64,000 bases of DNA from Sphingomonas melonis (GCF_013409985.1 NZ_JACCBY010000002.1:682001-746000); one strand, 5' to 3'. Positions 8,533 through 17,946 are shown, numbered from the stretch's first letter. Numbers and translations: made by a program. The notes: generated by a model not told the origin, from the letters alone.

Positions 8533-9362
8533 CAATTGGGCGCGATCGTGATGGCGAGCGCAAGCGTCTGCGACCCACGTTCTACGGTGATGGGGATGTT
8601 GCCGCCGCCGGCGAAGTCGGCGGTGACGCGGTCGAGATCCTGCGGGCCGCTGACCGGCCGGCCGCCGATCGCGGTGACGACGTCGCCGTCGCGCAGGCCG
8701 GCGGTGCGGAACAGCGTGCCCGACCCCTGCGGACGGACGACGAGGCCCGAGATGCGGCCCGAATCGATGCGCGGGATGAAGCCGATCTCGTCACGGATCT
8801 GGTTGGCGCGGATCGCGGCGGGCTGGACGCCGCCCGGCGCGGGCGGCGCGCCGGGCGCAGCCGGGGCGCCCGGGGCCGCGGCCGGCGCGTCGGACTGGAC
8901 CAGGAACAGATCCTCCGCGGTGCCGCCCCGGTCAATGGTGATATGGTCAAAGGCGACCGCCTTCAGCCGCACGCCGGGCTGGATCTCCTCACCGACCGCG
9001 ACGCTCTTCTGGACGTTGTCGGGACCGGCGACGATCGCCGAGCCGCGGCCCGACGCCTCGTCGACGCGGATGCCGAACAAGGTCAGCTGGAGCGAGGTGA
9101 CCGTCGCCGGCCCCTGCTGCGGCCCGCCGAGGCGGAAGAAGGGATCGAAGCCGGCGAGCACGTCATAGGGGCGGCCCGGCACGGTGACCGCGGCCGGGCG
9201 CCAGTCGCCGAGCGGCGACACCGGCGTCACCAGCGTCCAGACCAGCCGCGCGCTCTGCGTCGCCAGCCCTGCGATCAGGATCAGCTCGGCCAGCGAATAC
9301 ACATTCACGACGGGCAGGCGGCGCAAAAGGCGCCGCGTGCGCGCGTCGAGTTTCAAGCGCAT
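8532..9362 (-). CDS. gspC: Type II secretion inner-membrane protein GspC
   Basis: Bitopic inner-membrane protein of 276 residues that links the GspD secretin to the inner-membrane platform. There is one N-terminal membrane segment (about 18-45: VVNVYSLAELILIAGLATQS), a homology region (QLTLFGIRVDEASGRGSAIV), a Pro/Ala/Gly linker (about 158-180) and a C-terminal PDZ domain (GLRDGDVVTAIGGRPVSGPQDL). It is the first gene of the minus-strand gsp operon seen here. Confidence 0.93.
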   Translation of the reverse strand: MRLKLDARTRRLLRRLPVVNVYSLAELILIAGLATQSARLVWTLVTPVSPLGDWRPAAVTVPGRPYDVLAGFDPFFRLGGPQQGPATVTSLQLTLFGIRVDEASGRGSAIVAGPDNVQKSVAVGEEIQPGVRLKAVAFDHITIDRGGTAEDLFLVQSDAPAAAPGAPAAPGAPPAPGGVQPAAIRANQIRDEIGFIPRIDSGRISGLVVRPQGSGTLFRTAGLRDGDVVTAIGGRPVSGPQDLDRVTADFAGGGNIPITVERGSQTLALAITIAPN

Positions 9363-9429
9363 GAAGTCATCCCGTCCCGCAGCTTATCGCCTACGCATGG
9401 CATGTTACGGTTTTGCGGCAAAGAGGGGA

Positions 9430-10032
9430 TCATACCGCGACGATGCGGGTGCCGAGTCGTTCGGCCTCTTCGGGGTCGTGGGTGACCATCAGGATCGGTA
9501 GGCCCGCCCCGTCGCGGACCCGCAGCAGCGCATCCATGATCTCGCCGCGCCGCGCCCGGTCGAGCGAGGACAGCGGCTCGTCGAGCAGCAGGAAGGCGGG
9601 GTCGCTGAGCAGCGCGCGACCGATCGCGACGCGGCGCGCCTCGCCGCCGGACAGCGTTCGCGGCCAGCGATCGAGCAGATGGCCGATGCCGAGCATCGCG
9701 ACGGTTGCGGCAAGGCCGCTATCGTCCGCGGCGCCATAGAGGAGGTTGGCGCGGACGCGGCGATGCGGGAACAGCCGCGGGTCCTGGAAGACATAGCCGG
9801 CGCGGCGGTGCTGCGGCGCGACGTCGATCCCCGCGGCCGAATCGAACAGGATGCGACCGGCGACGACGATCCGCCCCGCATCGGGGCGGAGCAGGCCGGC
9901 GACCATGTTGAGGACGCTGGTTTTGCCGATCCCCGACGGGCCGAACAGCACGGTGAGCCCCTCGCCCGCGGTCAGGTCGAGCGCGACCGATGCCTCGCCG
10001 AGCCGCTTGGCGACATTGATCTCAAAGGACAT
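9430..10032 (-). CDS. modC: Molybdate ABC transporter ATP-binding protein, short form
   Basis: ABC ATPase of 200 residues: Walker A GPSGIGKTS, Q-loop VFQDPRLFPH, signature LSGGEARR, Walker B FLLLDEPLSSLD, H-loop TVMVTHDPEEAERLG-like end. It energises molybdate import with ModB. ATG at 10032 overlaps modB by 11 bp. Typical ModC is about 350 residues with a C-terminal Mop/TOBE molybdate-sensing domain; here the gene stops right after the ATPase core, so that sensing domain is missing. The name rests on the modA-modB neighbours. Confidence 0.88.
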   Translation of the reverse strand: MSFEINVAKRLGEASVALDLTAGEGLTVLFGPSGIGKTSVLNMVAGLLRPDAGRIVVAGRILFDSAAGIDVAPQHRRAGYVFQDPRLFPHRRVRANLLYGAADDSGLAATVAMLGIGHLLDRWPRTLSGGEARRVAIGRALLSDPAFLLLDEPLSSLDRARRGEIMDALLRVRDGAGLPILMVTHDPEEAERLGTRIVAV

Positions 10033-10711
10033 GCAGCCCCCGGCGGACGCGACGGGTGAGCAGTTCGGAGACGAGCAGCGCGGCGAGGCTGAGCGCGACC
10101 GACATGGCCGACAGGCGCCACACGGTCGCCTCGGCACCGGGCTGCTGGAGCGCGGAATAGATGGCGAGCGGCAGCGTCTGCGTCTCGCCCGGCACGTTGG
10201 AGACGAAGGTGATCGTCGCGCCGAACTCGCCGATCGACCGCGCGAAGCCGAGCACCGCGCCGGCGAGGATGCCGGGCAGGCTGAGCGGCAGCGTCAGCGT
10301 CCAGAACACCCGCCACGGCCCTGCGCCGAGCGTGCGCGCGGCGCTTTCGAGACGGCGGTCGACCGCCTCGATCGACAGGCGCATCGCGCGCACCATCAGC
10401 GGCAGCGCCATGACCGCCGCCGCGATCGCCGCGCCGGTCCAGCGGAACAGCACGCTGATCCCGAACCAGCGTTCGAGCAGCCCACCGACCGGGCCATTGG
10501 GGCCGAAGGCGAGCAGCAGCAGCCAGCCGGTCACCACCGGCGGCACCACCAGCGGCAGATGGACGAGCGCGTCGAGCAGCAGCTTGCCGGGAAAGCGCCC
10601 GCGCGCGAGCAGCCAGGCGAGCGCGAAGGCGAGCGGCAGCACCGCCGCCATCGCCACGCCCCCGACCCTGAGCGACAGCGCGACGATCGTCCATTCCTCG
10701 GGCGACAGCAT
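10022..10711 (-). CDS. modB: Molybdate ABC transporter permease
   Basis: Polytopic inner-membrane permease of 229 residues. The ModB/CysT-type EAA loop is present as LGAGPWRVFWTLTLPLSLPGILAGAVLGFARSIGEFGAT, which contacts the ATPase. About five hydrophobic segments are visible. The ATG at 10711 overlaps the modA stop as ATGA, and the 3' end overlaps modC, so modABC is a tight operon. Confidence 0.93.
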   Translation of the reverse strand: MLSPEEWTIVALSLRVGGVAMAAVLPLAFALAWLLARGRFPGKLLLDALVHLPLVVPPVVTGWLLLLAFGPNGPVGGLLERWFGISVLFRWTGAAIAAAVMALPLMVRAMRLSIEAVDRRLESAARTLGAGPWRVFWTLTLPLSLPGILAGAVLGFARSIGEFGATITFVSNVPGETQTLPLAIYSALQQPGAEATVWRLSAMSVALSLAALLVSELLTRRVRRGLHVL

Positions 10712-11463
10712 CAGCGCGGGGTGAATCCGTAGCGCGCGAAGATCGCCTTGCCGGCGTGGCTGATGAGGAAGCGGCGGAAGCCCTCGCTTTCCGGGTTCCT
10801 CGACGCCGCGAGGCGCGCCACCGGATAGGTGATCGGCGGATGGCTGCGCGCCGGGAAGACACCGGCGATGCGCACCGCCGCGGACGCCTTTGCATCGGTG
10901 GCATAGACGATGCCGAGCGGCGCGGCGCCGCGCTCGACCAGCGTCAGCGCCGCGCGGACGCTGTCGCCGCGCACGACCTTGGGCGCGACCGCGCGCCACA
11001 CGCCGAGGCTGCGCAACGCCGCCTCGCCATAGCGGCCGGCGGGGACCGGCGTGTCGGCCATCGCCAGCGGTCCGGCGGTGAGCACGCGCGCCAGCGCGGC
11101 GGCCGGGCGGACCGGAATGCGCACCGGATTGCCCCTGGCCGCGACGACGACGAGGCGGTTGCCGAGGAAGGTGACGCGGCTGCTGGCGACGATCAGCCGC
11201 TTGGCGGCGAGCGCATCCATCCACTCCTGATCGGCGGAGACGAACAGGTCGGCCGCCCCGCCGGACTCGACCTGTCGGGCGAGCGCGGAGGAGGCGGCGA
11301 AGGACACGACGGGGCGCACATGGCCCTGTTTCGCCCAGGCGTCGGCGGCGGCGTTCATCGATTCCTGCAGGCTGGCGGCGGCGAGCACCAGCGGCGGCTT
11401 GCGCTGCGCCGCGACGGGCGCCGTGAGCGACAGGCCGAGCACCAGCAGCAGGAAACGGATCAT
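10711..11463 (-). CDS. modA: Molybdate-binding periplasmic protein
   Basis: Periplasmic solute-binding protein of 250 residues. Signal peptide of 19-20 residues (MIRFLLLVLGLSLTAPVAAQ), then the ModA pattern: LVLAAASLQESMNAAADAW, FAASSALARQVESGGAADLFVSAD, and a C-terminal GIVYATDA segment. It captures molybdate (or tungstate) for ModBC. It is the first gene of the modABC operon; its promoter must lie in the 11464-11633 stretch, but I see no convincing ModE site. Confidence 0.93.
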   Translation of the reverse strand: MIRFLLLVLGLSLTAPVAAQRKPPLVLAAASLQESMNAAADAWAKQGHVRPVVSFAASSALARQVESGGAADLFVSADQEWMDALAAKRLIVASSRVTFLGNRLVVVAARGNPVRIPVRPAAALARVLTAGPLAMADTPVPAGRYGEAALRSLGVWRAVAPKVVRGDSVRAALTLVERGAAPLGIVYATDAKASAAVRIAGVFPARSHPPITYPVARLAASRNPESEGFRRFLISHAGKAIFARYGFTPR

Positions 11464-11881
11464 GACGGCACCTTCGGTCGAATAAAGCGCCGTCGTAGAC
11501 GAGGGCGCGGCGGTGCGCGACCGTGGTTTTTAGGCGGGATCGACATGCAAGCTTTGGAGATAACGCCGGCCCCGGGAGGGCAAGCCTATCGTGTGGACGT
11601 TCGCGTGAGTCCGCCGCCTTGTCATCCCGTCCCGTCACCCCGGACGTGTTCCGGGGTCCACTCTGCGGCGAGGAGAAAGGCGTGATCGGACACCGTCCTC
11701 TTGTGGCCCGGTGGACCCCGGAACGAGTCCGGGGTGACGGATGCAAGGAGGACGCGGACACGAACCTCATCACCGGAGCCATAGGCGATAGTCCTCCCCC
11801 CTAGAGGGGAGGCGTTTTCTCCGCAGCGTGAATGTCGATCCGGCCTAGAGGGGCTTCCCCTCCCGCGGGCGCGAGGGGGCG
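11464..11881. other. Gene-free stretch upstream of modA
   Basis: 418 bp between the start of modA and the 3' end of the large polysaccharide gene, both on the minus strand. It holds one type C palindromic element (11634-11740) and two short hairpins, ctcccccctagaggggag near 11795 and gaggggcttcccctc near 11857. The short hairpins may terminate or stabilise transcripts. No further gene or recognisable operator was seen. Confidence 0.7.
11634..11740. repeat. Dispersed palindromic element, type C, copy 3
   Basis: Outer arms gtcaccccggacgtgttccg and gaacgagtccggggtgacgg, each continuing as ggggtccac / gtggacccc. The central part (ctctgcggcgaggagaaagg...) closely resembles that of the copy near 62494 but not the copy in gspJ, so centres fall into subtypes. 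Confidence 0.9.
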
Positions 11882-14800
11882 CTACGTGGCATTGACCCGG
11901 CCGGTGCGTTGCAGCTTGCCCCAGCCGACCATCGGGCCGCGCAGCGCCTGGGCGATCGCCTTCAGCACGACGTAATACATGATCTGGCGATAGCCGATCC
12001 GCTGCGGAATCAGCAGCCACAGCAGGCTCCAGCGTTCGCGGCGTTCCAGCGCGAAGGCGATCGTCGCGGCGAGCAGGTCGATCGTGGTGAACACCACCCA
12101 GAAGCCGAGCATCGTATAGACGTCGCGGCTGGTCTGCGCCCAGCCGTGCGCCTGGATGTCCAGATAGGTGACGAAGAAGCTGACCAGCAGCGCCAGATCG
12201 ATGATCGGGCTGATCGCGGCGAGGAAGATCTGGAAGACGATCGCCTGCGGCAGGCCGACCCAGCCGAGCCCGCGCGGGGCACTGCGGCCGATCGCCGAGC
12301 GGTGCTTCCACAGGCATTGCAGCGTGCCGAACGCCCAGCGGAACCGCTGCTTGGCGAGCGCGCGGAACGTCTCGGGCGCCTCGGTCCAGGCGATGGCATA
12401 TTGATCATATTGCACCCGCCAGCCGGCGCGCTGGATGGCGATGGTGAGATCCTGGTCCTCGGCGAGCGTGTCATGCGGATAGCCGCCGACCTGGCGGATC
12501 GCCGCCAGCCGCCACGCACCGACCGCGCCGGGGACGACGGTGATCGCGTCGAGCCGCGCGAACGCGCGCCGTTCGAGGTTCTGCGCGGTGATATATTCGA
12601 GCGCCTGCCATTTGGTGACGAGGTTGACGCGGTTGCCGACCTTGGCGTTGCCGGCGACGGCGCCGAGCCTGGGATCGTCGAACCAGCGGGCGAGGCGGGC
12701 GATCGTCGTCGGCTCGAACTGGGTATCGGCGTCGAGCGCGATGACGATCTCGCCCTTCGCCAGTTCGAGGCCGGTGTTGAGCGCGCGCGCCTTGCCGCCG
12801 TTCTCGAGCGTCAACAGCCGGACGCGCGGATCGTCGCCGAAGGCGGCGGCAACGATCGCCGAGGTCGCATCCTTCGAGCCGTCGTCGATCACGATCACCT
12901 CGATCCGGACGTCGGTCGAGGCGAGCACGCCGCGCACCGCGCGCTCGATCACCCGTTCCTCGTTGAACGCGGGGATCAGCACGGTGACGAAGCGGCTCGG
13001 GTCGATGCGCGGGAAGACGGTGCGCCCCTCGCGCCGCGCCTGGATCAGCGCCAGCGCCGACAGCGCCAGCGCGCGCAGGATGCCGATGGCGATGGCGATG
13101 GCGAACAGCCAGCGCAAGCCGACCGACATCGCGCCCAATGCGCTGAACAGCGCGAGATCGACGTTGGCCGCGAGCTGGTCGCTGGCACTGATCGGCGGCA
13201 TCGAATCGTGCCGCGACAGGCCGGCGAGCGTCGATACCGGCACGAACTGATAGCCCATCGCCCGCAGCCGGTCGATGATCACCGGCAGCGCCGCGACCGT
13301 CTCGGCGCGGTTGCCGCCGGCGTCGTGGAGCAGGATGACGTTGCGGCTGCAATCCGCATCCGAATCCTGGTCGCAATGATCGGGCCCGCCGGTCACGCGC
13401 TCGATCGTCGCGTCGATGATCTGCTGGACGCCGGGCCGTTTCCAGTCGCCGGGGTCGACGTGCAGCCCGACCGAGACATAGCCGCGCTGCTGGGCGAGCA
13501 GCGCCGGCTCGATCTCGTCGGCGGTCGAGGGCTCCGCGTCGCCGAAATAGGGCGCGCGGAAGAAGCGCAGCGAGTGGCCGGTGAACGCCTGGAACAGCCG
13601 CTGCGTCGCGTTGAGCTCGAACCACACCTGCCCCGGCGACACGGTGGCGAGATTGGGATGGGTATAGGTATGGCTGCCGATCTCATGCCCCTCGGCGACC
13701 ATGCGCTGGAGCAGCGCGCGTTCGGTCAGCGCATTCTCGCCGACGATGAAGAAGGTCGCCGCGGCATGCTTCTGCTTGAGCACGTCGAGGATCTGCGGCG
13801 TCCAGGTGCGGTCGGGACCATCGTCGAAGGTCAGCGCGAGCTGGTTCTTGCGATAGCCGGTGCGGTCGACCTCATAGGCCTTGGGCAGGCGGTCGAAGTG
13901 GACGTCGGTGATCGTGCCCCCCGCCCCTGCCACCGCGCGGCGCGCACCGGGCACCGGCGTGGCGGCGATCTTGAGGATCTCGCCCGCACCCTGGATGTCG
14001 ACGTTGTTGCCGGCGGGAATCGCGTTGATCGCCGAGGCCGGCGGCAGCGTGCGGTGATCGCGGCCGAACAGCGACCACAGGCCCGGATCCTCCGACCCCA
14101 GCCGCCACAGCGCGATGCTGCCGACCCCGGCGCGATGCAGCATGGCGATCTGGTTATAGGCAGAGGCCGCGTCGAGCAGCCAGACGACGTGGCGGCTGTC
14201 CCCCTCGCTATAGGCGAAGCTGCTGTTGCCGCTGGCACGGTCGAAGGCCGGCATCGCCCCCGAATCGCGCGCCGCCTGCCACGCTTCCTCGACGCCGAGC
14301 GGATCGCCGCCGCCGTCGTGCCAGTCATAGGCGTAGGAGCCGACCGCGACGACGAGCTTGGCGGCGGGAATGCCGCGGGCGGCATTGGCGACCGTCTCGG
14401 CGAACCAATGCTGCGAGGCGATCGGACCGGCGGGGCCGCTCGTCTCATGCTCGTCATAGGCCATCAGGAAGATCTTGTCGGTGACCTTGGCATAAGCGGG
14501 CAGGTCCCAATCGGGATTGGCGACCGGCGCGGCGATCGACACGCTCCAGCCGCGCGGCGCGAAGCGGCGCTGCGCCTCGCCCAGGAACGTGCGGTAATCG
14601 GCCTGCGCGGCAAGCGGCAGATCCTCGAAATCGAAGAAGGCGCCGCCGGCGGCGTTGCGCGCCAGCCACGGGATCAGCCGGTCGAGGAAGGCGGAGCGCG
14701 CGCGTGGATCGGCGAGCAGCGCGGCGGTGCCCGCCCCGTCCCAAGTGCCGTTGCTCGCGTTCTGGATCATCGGGATCAGCACCGGGCGGCGTGCCGCGCG

Positions 14801-15250
14801 GTTGAGGATGGCGCGGCCGGCGGTATCGCGGAAGACGGTGAGATGATGATCGGGACCGGTGACGGAGACCCAGCCGGGAATGACCCAGTCGAGCTGTTCG
14901 ACGTGCCGTTCGAGGCTGGCGGCGCTCGCCGGGTCCCACGGCGTATGGAAGGCGATGGCGAGATTGGGATTGGCCGCCGCGTCCTTGCCGCGGCCGGTGC
15001 CGATCAGCTCACCGGCATAATATTTGATCCCGCGCTTGGCCCGGCGGATCACGCCATGCGGCGGCGCGAGGCTGCGCAGCACCGGGCGCTCGACATCCAC
15101 GGGCAGCAAAGGCGCTACCGGCACCGCCCCGATCGACACCGCGAACACCGCGACCGCCAGCACGACGAGTGCGACGAACGCGACGACGCCGAGCGTGAAG
15201 CGCCGTTTGCGCCGCCCGCTGGCGTCGTAGAACACGGGATGTTGAGACAT
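11882..15250 (-). CDS. Three-domain GH18-like / polysaccharide deacetylase / GT2 glycosyltransferase
   Basis: Membrane protein of 1122 residues with three enzyme modules in one chain. After a TM segment (about 18-42) comes a GH18-like domain (about 95-400) with the acidic FFDFEDL motif near 205-211. Next is a CE4 (NodB) deacetylase with TFDDGPD (474-480), HEIGSHTYTH (522-531), RAPYFGD (near 565) and LLHDAGG (near 640). A TM region (700-740) leads to a GT2 synthase with IDDGS (near 788), DAD (840), EDQD (931) and QRFRW (968), followed by C-terminal TM segments. All key residues of CE4 and GT2 are kept. By family knowledge it could make, de-N-acetylate and trim an exopolysaccharide such as poly-GlcNAc. 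No other polysaccharide genes flank it. Confidence 0.9.
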   Translation of the reverse strand: MSQHPVFYDASGRRKRRFTLGVVAFVALVVLAVAVFAVSIGAVPVAPLLPVDVERPVLRSLAPPHGVIRRAKRGIKYYAGELIGTGRGKDAAANPNLAIAFHTPWDPASAASLERHVEQLDWVIPGWVSVTGPDHHLTVFRDTAGRAILNRAARRPVLIPMIQNASNGTWDGAGTAALLADPRARSAFLDRLIPWLARNAAGGAFFDFEDLPLAAQADYRTFLGEAQRRFAPRGWSVSIAAPVANPDWDLPAYAKVTDKIFLMAYDEHETSGPAGPIASQHWFAETVANAARGIPAAKLVVAVGSYAYDWHDGGGDPLGVEEAWQAARDSGAMPAFDRASGNSSFAYSEGDSRHVVWLLDAASAYNQIAMLHRAGVGSIALWRLGSEDPGLWSLFGRDHRTLPPASAINAIPAGNNVDIQGAGEILKIAATPVPGARRAVAGAGGTITDVHFDRLPKAYEVDRTGYRKNQLALTFDDGPDRTWTPQILDVLKQKHAAATFFIVGENALTERALLQRMVAEGHEIGSHTYTHPNLATVSPGQVWFELNATQRLFQAFTGHSLRFFRAPYFGDAEPSTADEIEPALLAQQRGYVSVGLHVDPGDWKRPGVQQIIDATIERVTGGPDHCDQDSDADCSRNVILLHDAGGNRAETVAALPVIIDRLRAMGYQFVPVSTLAGLSRHDSMPPISASDQLAANVDLALFSALGAMSVGLRWLFAIAIAIGILRALALSALALIQARREGRTVFPRIDPSRFVTVLIPAFNEERVIERAVRGVLASTDVRIEVIVIDDGSKDATSAIVAAAFGDDPRVRLLTLENGGKARALNTGLELAKGEIVIALDADTQFEPTTIARLARWFDDPRLGAVAGNAKVGNRVNLVTKWQALEYITAQNLERRAFARLDAITVVPGAVGAWRLAAIRQVGGYPHDTLAEDQDLTIAIQRAGWRVQYDQYAIAWTEAPETFRALAKQRFRWAFGTLQCLWKHRSAIGRSAPRGLGWVGLPQAIVFQIFLAAISPIIDLALLVSFFVTYLDIQAHGWAQTSRDVYTMLGFWVVFTTIDLLAATIAFALERRERWSLLWLLIPQRIGYRQIMYYVVLKAIAQALRGPMVGWGKLQRTGRVNAT

Positions 15251-15660
15251 GGACGATCAAGACTCCGGGAGAACTGCTGTGCGTCGTGGCGGATGGCGTG
15301 CGGCCGTCAGGCCGGTGACAAAACCGTCATCCGGCGCGGGCGGCCGGCATGCACCATGCCGCTGCGGGCACGCGGGGCCTGCCGGCGCGCCGGACGCGCG
15401 GGGATGCCGGAGGCGCCCGCAGACGCCAGGGAGGCTGCGCAGGATCCCGAAGCTCGTTCTGGCCGAATCCGGGTGGCCGGGGTGGCACGATCGCGCCGGC
15501 AAAAGCCGTGCCGCGCGCCGGAACCCGAAAGTAGCGTAACCGCATCGGGTTACGGCCTGGTCTCGCTCAGCCACCTGTCATCCCCCTGCCCCGGCCGGCA
15601 TGATGCCGTCATCCAGCTTATTCCAGCCGGCCGGGTTCGGGGCAATACGGGCAAAATCTT
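15251..15660. other. Gene-free stretch with an inverted repeat
   Basis: 410 bp between two minus-strand genes (the large polysaccharide gene starts at 15250, the oxidoreductase ends at 15661). A perfect 7-bp inverted repeat CGTAACC-6-GGTTACG is seen at 15535-15554. It could be an operator or part of a transcript end. I see no open frame with gene-like codon use. Confidence 0.6.
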
Positions 15661-16647
15661 CTATCGTGCGTTAACGACCATCACCGTGCTGCCATGGGTC
15701 TCGCCGGCTTCGAGCGCGCGGTGCGCCTCGGCGGCCTGTTCGAGCGGGAAGCGCTGGCCAATCTGCGGGCGGATCGCGCCCCGGCGCAGCATCGCGAACA
15801 CGCGGTCGACGCCCGCGCGCCGCTCCTCGGACGTGACGTAATAATCGAAGAGCGTCGGGCGGGTGACGAACAGCGAGCCCCTGGCAGCCAGCGTACCGAG
15901 CGCGACATCGGTGACCGGACCGCCGGCGTTGCCGTAACTGACGATCAGCCCGCGCCGTGCGGTTGCGGCGAGCGTCGCCTCCCATGTCGCCTTGCCGACG
16001 CCGTCGAACACGACCGCGACGCCGGCGCCGCCGGTGATCTCGCGCACCCGCGCAGCGACATCCTCGTCACGGTGGAGCAGGACGCGATCGGCACCCGCCG
16101 CGCGGGCATGGTCGGCCTTGGCGGCGGTGCCGGCGGTGCCGATCACCGTCGCGCCGATCGCCTTCAGCCAGCCGACCAGCAACTGGCCGACGCCGCCCGC
16201 CGCGGCCCAGACCAGCACGGTCTGCCCGGCCTGCACCTTCGCACAGCGATCGACCAGCGCCTCGGCGGTGCAGCCCTTGAGCAGCAACGCCGCCGCGGTC
16301 GCGTCATCGACATCGTCGGGCAGGTGGAGGAGCTGCTGGGCGGCCACGTTGCGCGCGGTGGCATAGGCGCCACGCGCCGGGCCGAAGGTGCCGACCCGGT
16401 CGCCGACCGCGAAGCCTTCGACGCCGTCGCCGACCGCCTCGACCACGCCGGCGGCCTCACTGCCAAGGCCGCCGGGCAGGTCGATCGGATAGACGCCACT
16501 GCGGTGATAGGTATCGATATAGTTGAGACCGACGGCGTGATGACGCATCCGCACCTCGCCGGGGCCGGGCGGCGGCAGATCGACGTCGACCCAGTCGATC
16601 ACCTCGGGTCCGCCGGTGCGGGTGATGCGTGCCACGCGTTCGCTCAT
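15661..16647 (-). CDS. Quinone oxidoreductase, zeta-crystallin type (MDR family)
   Basis: Cytosolic NADPH:quinone reductase-like protein of 328 residues. Medium-chain dehydrogenase fold without structural zinc cysteines: GLNYIDTYHRSGVYP near 41-55, GSEAAGVVEAVGDGV, and the Rossmann nucleotide site AAAGGVGQLLVGW. This matches QorA. It probably stands as its own unit, 54 bp downstream of the spermidine-synthase-like gene on the same strand. Confidence 0.9.
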   Translation of the reverse strand: MSERVARITRTGGPEVIDWVDVDLPPPGPGEVRMRHHAVGLNYIDTYHRSGVYPIDLPGGLGSEAAGVVEAVGDGVEGFAVGDRVGTFGPARGAYATARNVAAQQLLHLPDDVDDATAAALLLKGCTAEALVDRCAKVQAGQTVLVWAAAGGVGQLLVGWLKAIGATVIGTAGTAAKADHARAAGADRVLLHRDEDVAARVREITGGAGVAVVFDGVGKATWEATLAATARRGLIVSYGNAGGPVTDVALGTLAARGSLFVTRPTLFDYYVTSEERRAGVDRVFAMLRRGAIRPQIGQRFPLEQAAEAHRALEAGETHGSTVMVVNAR

Positions 16648-16701
16648 CTCATCCTCCTTGGGTTGCGGGTCCGAACCGTCCGGCCGGGTTGCGGTTGCAT
16701 C

Positions 16702-17373
16702 TCAGCGCGGGACGGCGAACCAGATGGTGTGCATCGCGCCCTTGCCGTTGCTGCGCGCGCGGACGGTGACCTCGTCGACGGTGAAGCCGCCCTCGCGCAG
16801 GCGGCGGGCAAAGGCGGCGTCCTTGGCCGCCGACCAGACGGCGAGCACGCCGCCGGGGGTCAGTGCCGCGCGCGCCGCGGCGAGGCCACGCGCCGCATAG
16901 AGCCGGTCGTTGGCGGCGCGGACCAGTCCGTCGGGACCGTTGTCCACGTCGAGCAGGATCGCATCGTACCACCGCGGACCGGCCGAGATCACCTCGGCGA
17001 CATCGCCGAAGGTGACGGTGACGCGGGGATCATCGAGGCAGCCGGCGGTCAGCGCCGCCATCGGTCCGCGCGCCCAATCGACGATCTGCGGCACCAGCTC
17101 GGCGACGGTGACGCGCGCCTGCGGCCCGAGCCTGGCGAGCGCGGCGCGCAGCGTGAAGCCCATGCCATAGCCGCCGACGAGCAGATGCGGCGCAGCGCGA
17201 CCGGCGAGCCGATCGATCGTCATCGTCGCCAGCGCCTCTTCCGACCCGCTCATCCGGCTGTTCATCAGCTCGTTGCGCTCGAGCACGATCATGTAATCGT
17301 CGCCGCGGCGGAACAGACGGAGCGGCTCGCCGCCGGGGACTGCGGCGGTGTCGATCAATTCGCGTGGCGTCAT
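16702..17373 (-). CDS. Spermidine synthase-like methyltransferase-fold protein
   Basis: Protein of 223 residues with the Rossmann-like aminopropyltransferase core: LLVGGYGMGFTLRAAL (motif I), VTVAELVPQIVDWARG, DAILLDVDNGPDGLV and a C-terminal GGVLAVWSA. It lacks the long N-terminal beta domain of true SpeE, so the substrate is uncertain; annotations in this family are often spermidine synthase or a methyltransferase. The ATG at 17373 has AGGAG upstream. Confidence 0.75.
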   Translation of the reverse strand: MTPRELIDTAAVPGGEPLRLFRRGDDYMIVLERNELMNSRMSGSEEALATMTIDRLAGRAAPHLLVGGYGMGFTLRAALARLGPQARVTVAELVPQIVDWARGPMAALTAGCLDDPRVTVTFGDVAEVISAGPRWYDAILLDVDNGPDGLVRAANDRLYAARGLAAARAALTPGGVLAVWSAAKDAAFARRLREGGFTVDEVTVRARSNGKGAMHTIWFAVPR

Positions 17374-17537
17374 GCCGGCTCGCTCCTGCTGTGCCGAAAG
17401 CGCGCCTCTATAGCGACACGGACGCCGCCGCGATGGCCGTTTTTGCAGAATCGGGCGTTTTGCTTTAACGGCCACCGCCGAGACGCCGTGCCTGCTGCGC
17501 GCCGTCCAATCGAATCGACAGGATCATCACGCCCCAC

Positions 17538-17888
17538 ATGTCAGCCTACAAGCCCCAGACGTTCCAGGAGCGCGCCGCGCTGTCCGCCCAAGCCAAGCAG
17601 GCGGCACTCGAGAAGCTGCGCAACAAGCCGCCGCTCGACCCGGCCGTGGTGGCCGCGCGCGTCGCCGCCGCCGAAGCCAAGGAAGCCGCGCTTGCCCAGG
17701 CCCGCGCCGAGAAGCAGGCCGCCCGCGAACAGGCGATCGCCGAGAAGAAGGCCGCCGCCGAAGCCGCCGCGCTCGCTGCGGCCGAGGCTGCCGCCAAGGC
17801 CAAGCCCAAGATGCCGACCGAGGCCGAAATGAAGGCGGCGCGCGACGCCCGCTACGCCGCCCGCAAGCAGCGCGCCGGCAAGAAATAA
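17538..17888 (+). CDS. Small Ala/Lys-rich coiled-coil protein (DUF6481-like)
   Basis: Hydrophilic protein of 116 residues. It starts MSAYKPQTFQERAALSAQAK, then a long helical Ala/Glu/Lys segment (about 42-100) and a basic end RKQRAGKK. The beginning matches my memory of DUF6481, a family of unknown function in sphingomonads. There is no signal peptide or membrane segment. A strong terminator follows 26 bp after the stop, so it is a single-gene transcript. Confidence 0.8.
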   Translation: MSAYKPQTFQERAALSAQAKQAALEKLRNKPPLDPAVVAARVAAAEAKEAALAQARAEKQAAREQAIAEKKAAAEAAALAAAEAAAKAKPKMPTEAEMKAARDARYAARKQRAGKK

Positions 17889-17913
17889 GTCGTTCCGGCG
17901 ATCGGATCGATCA

Positions 17914-17946
17914 GGGGGTCGGCTGGGAACAGCCGGCCCCTTTTTC
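17914..17946 (+). terminator. Rho-independent terminator after the small coiled-coil gene
   Basis: Stem ggggtcggct / agccggcccc with a gggaac loop and a following run of five T, reading on the plus strand. Confidence 0.88.

Noticed and set aside
11909..15841. Very long open frame (1310 codons) on the plus strand
   Set aside because: It is antisense to the polysaccharide gene, whose motifs are unmistakable. High GC leaves stop codons rare in the complementary frame; the translation is low-complexity Arg/Ala/Gly/Asp without domains.
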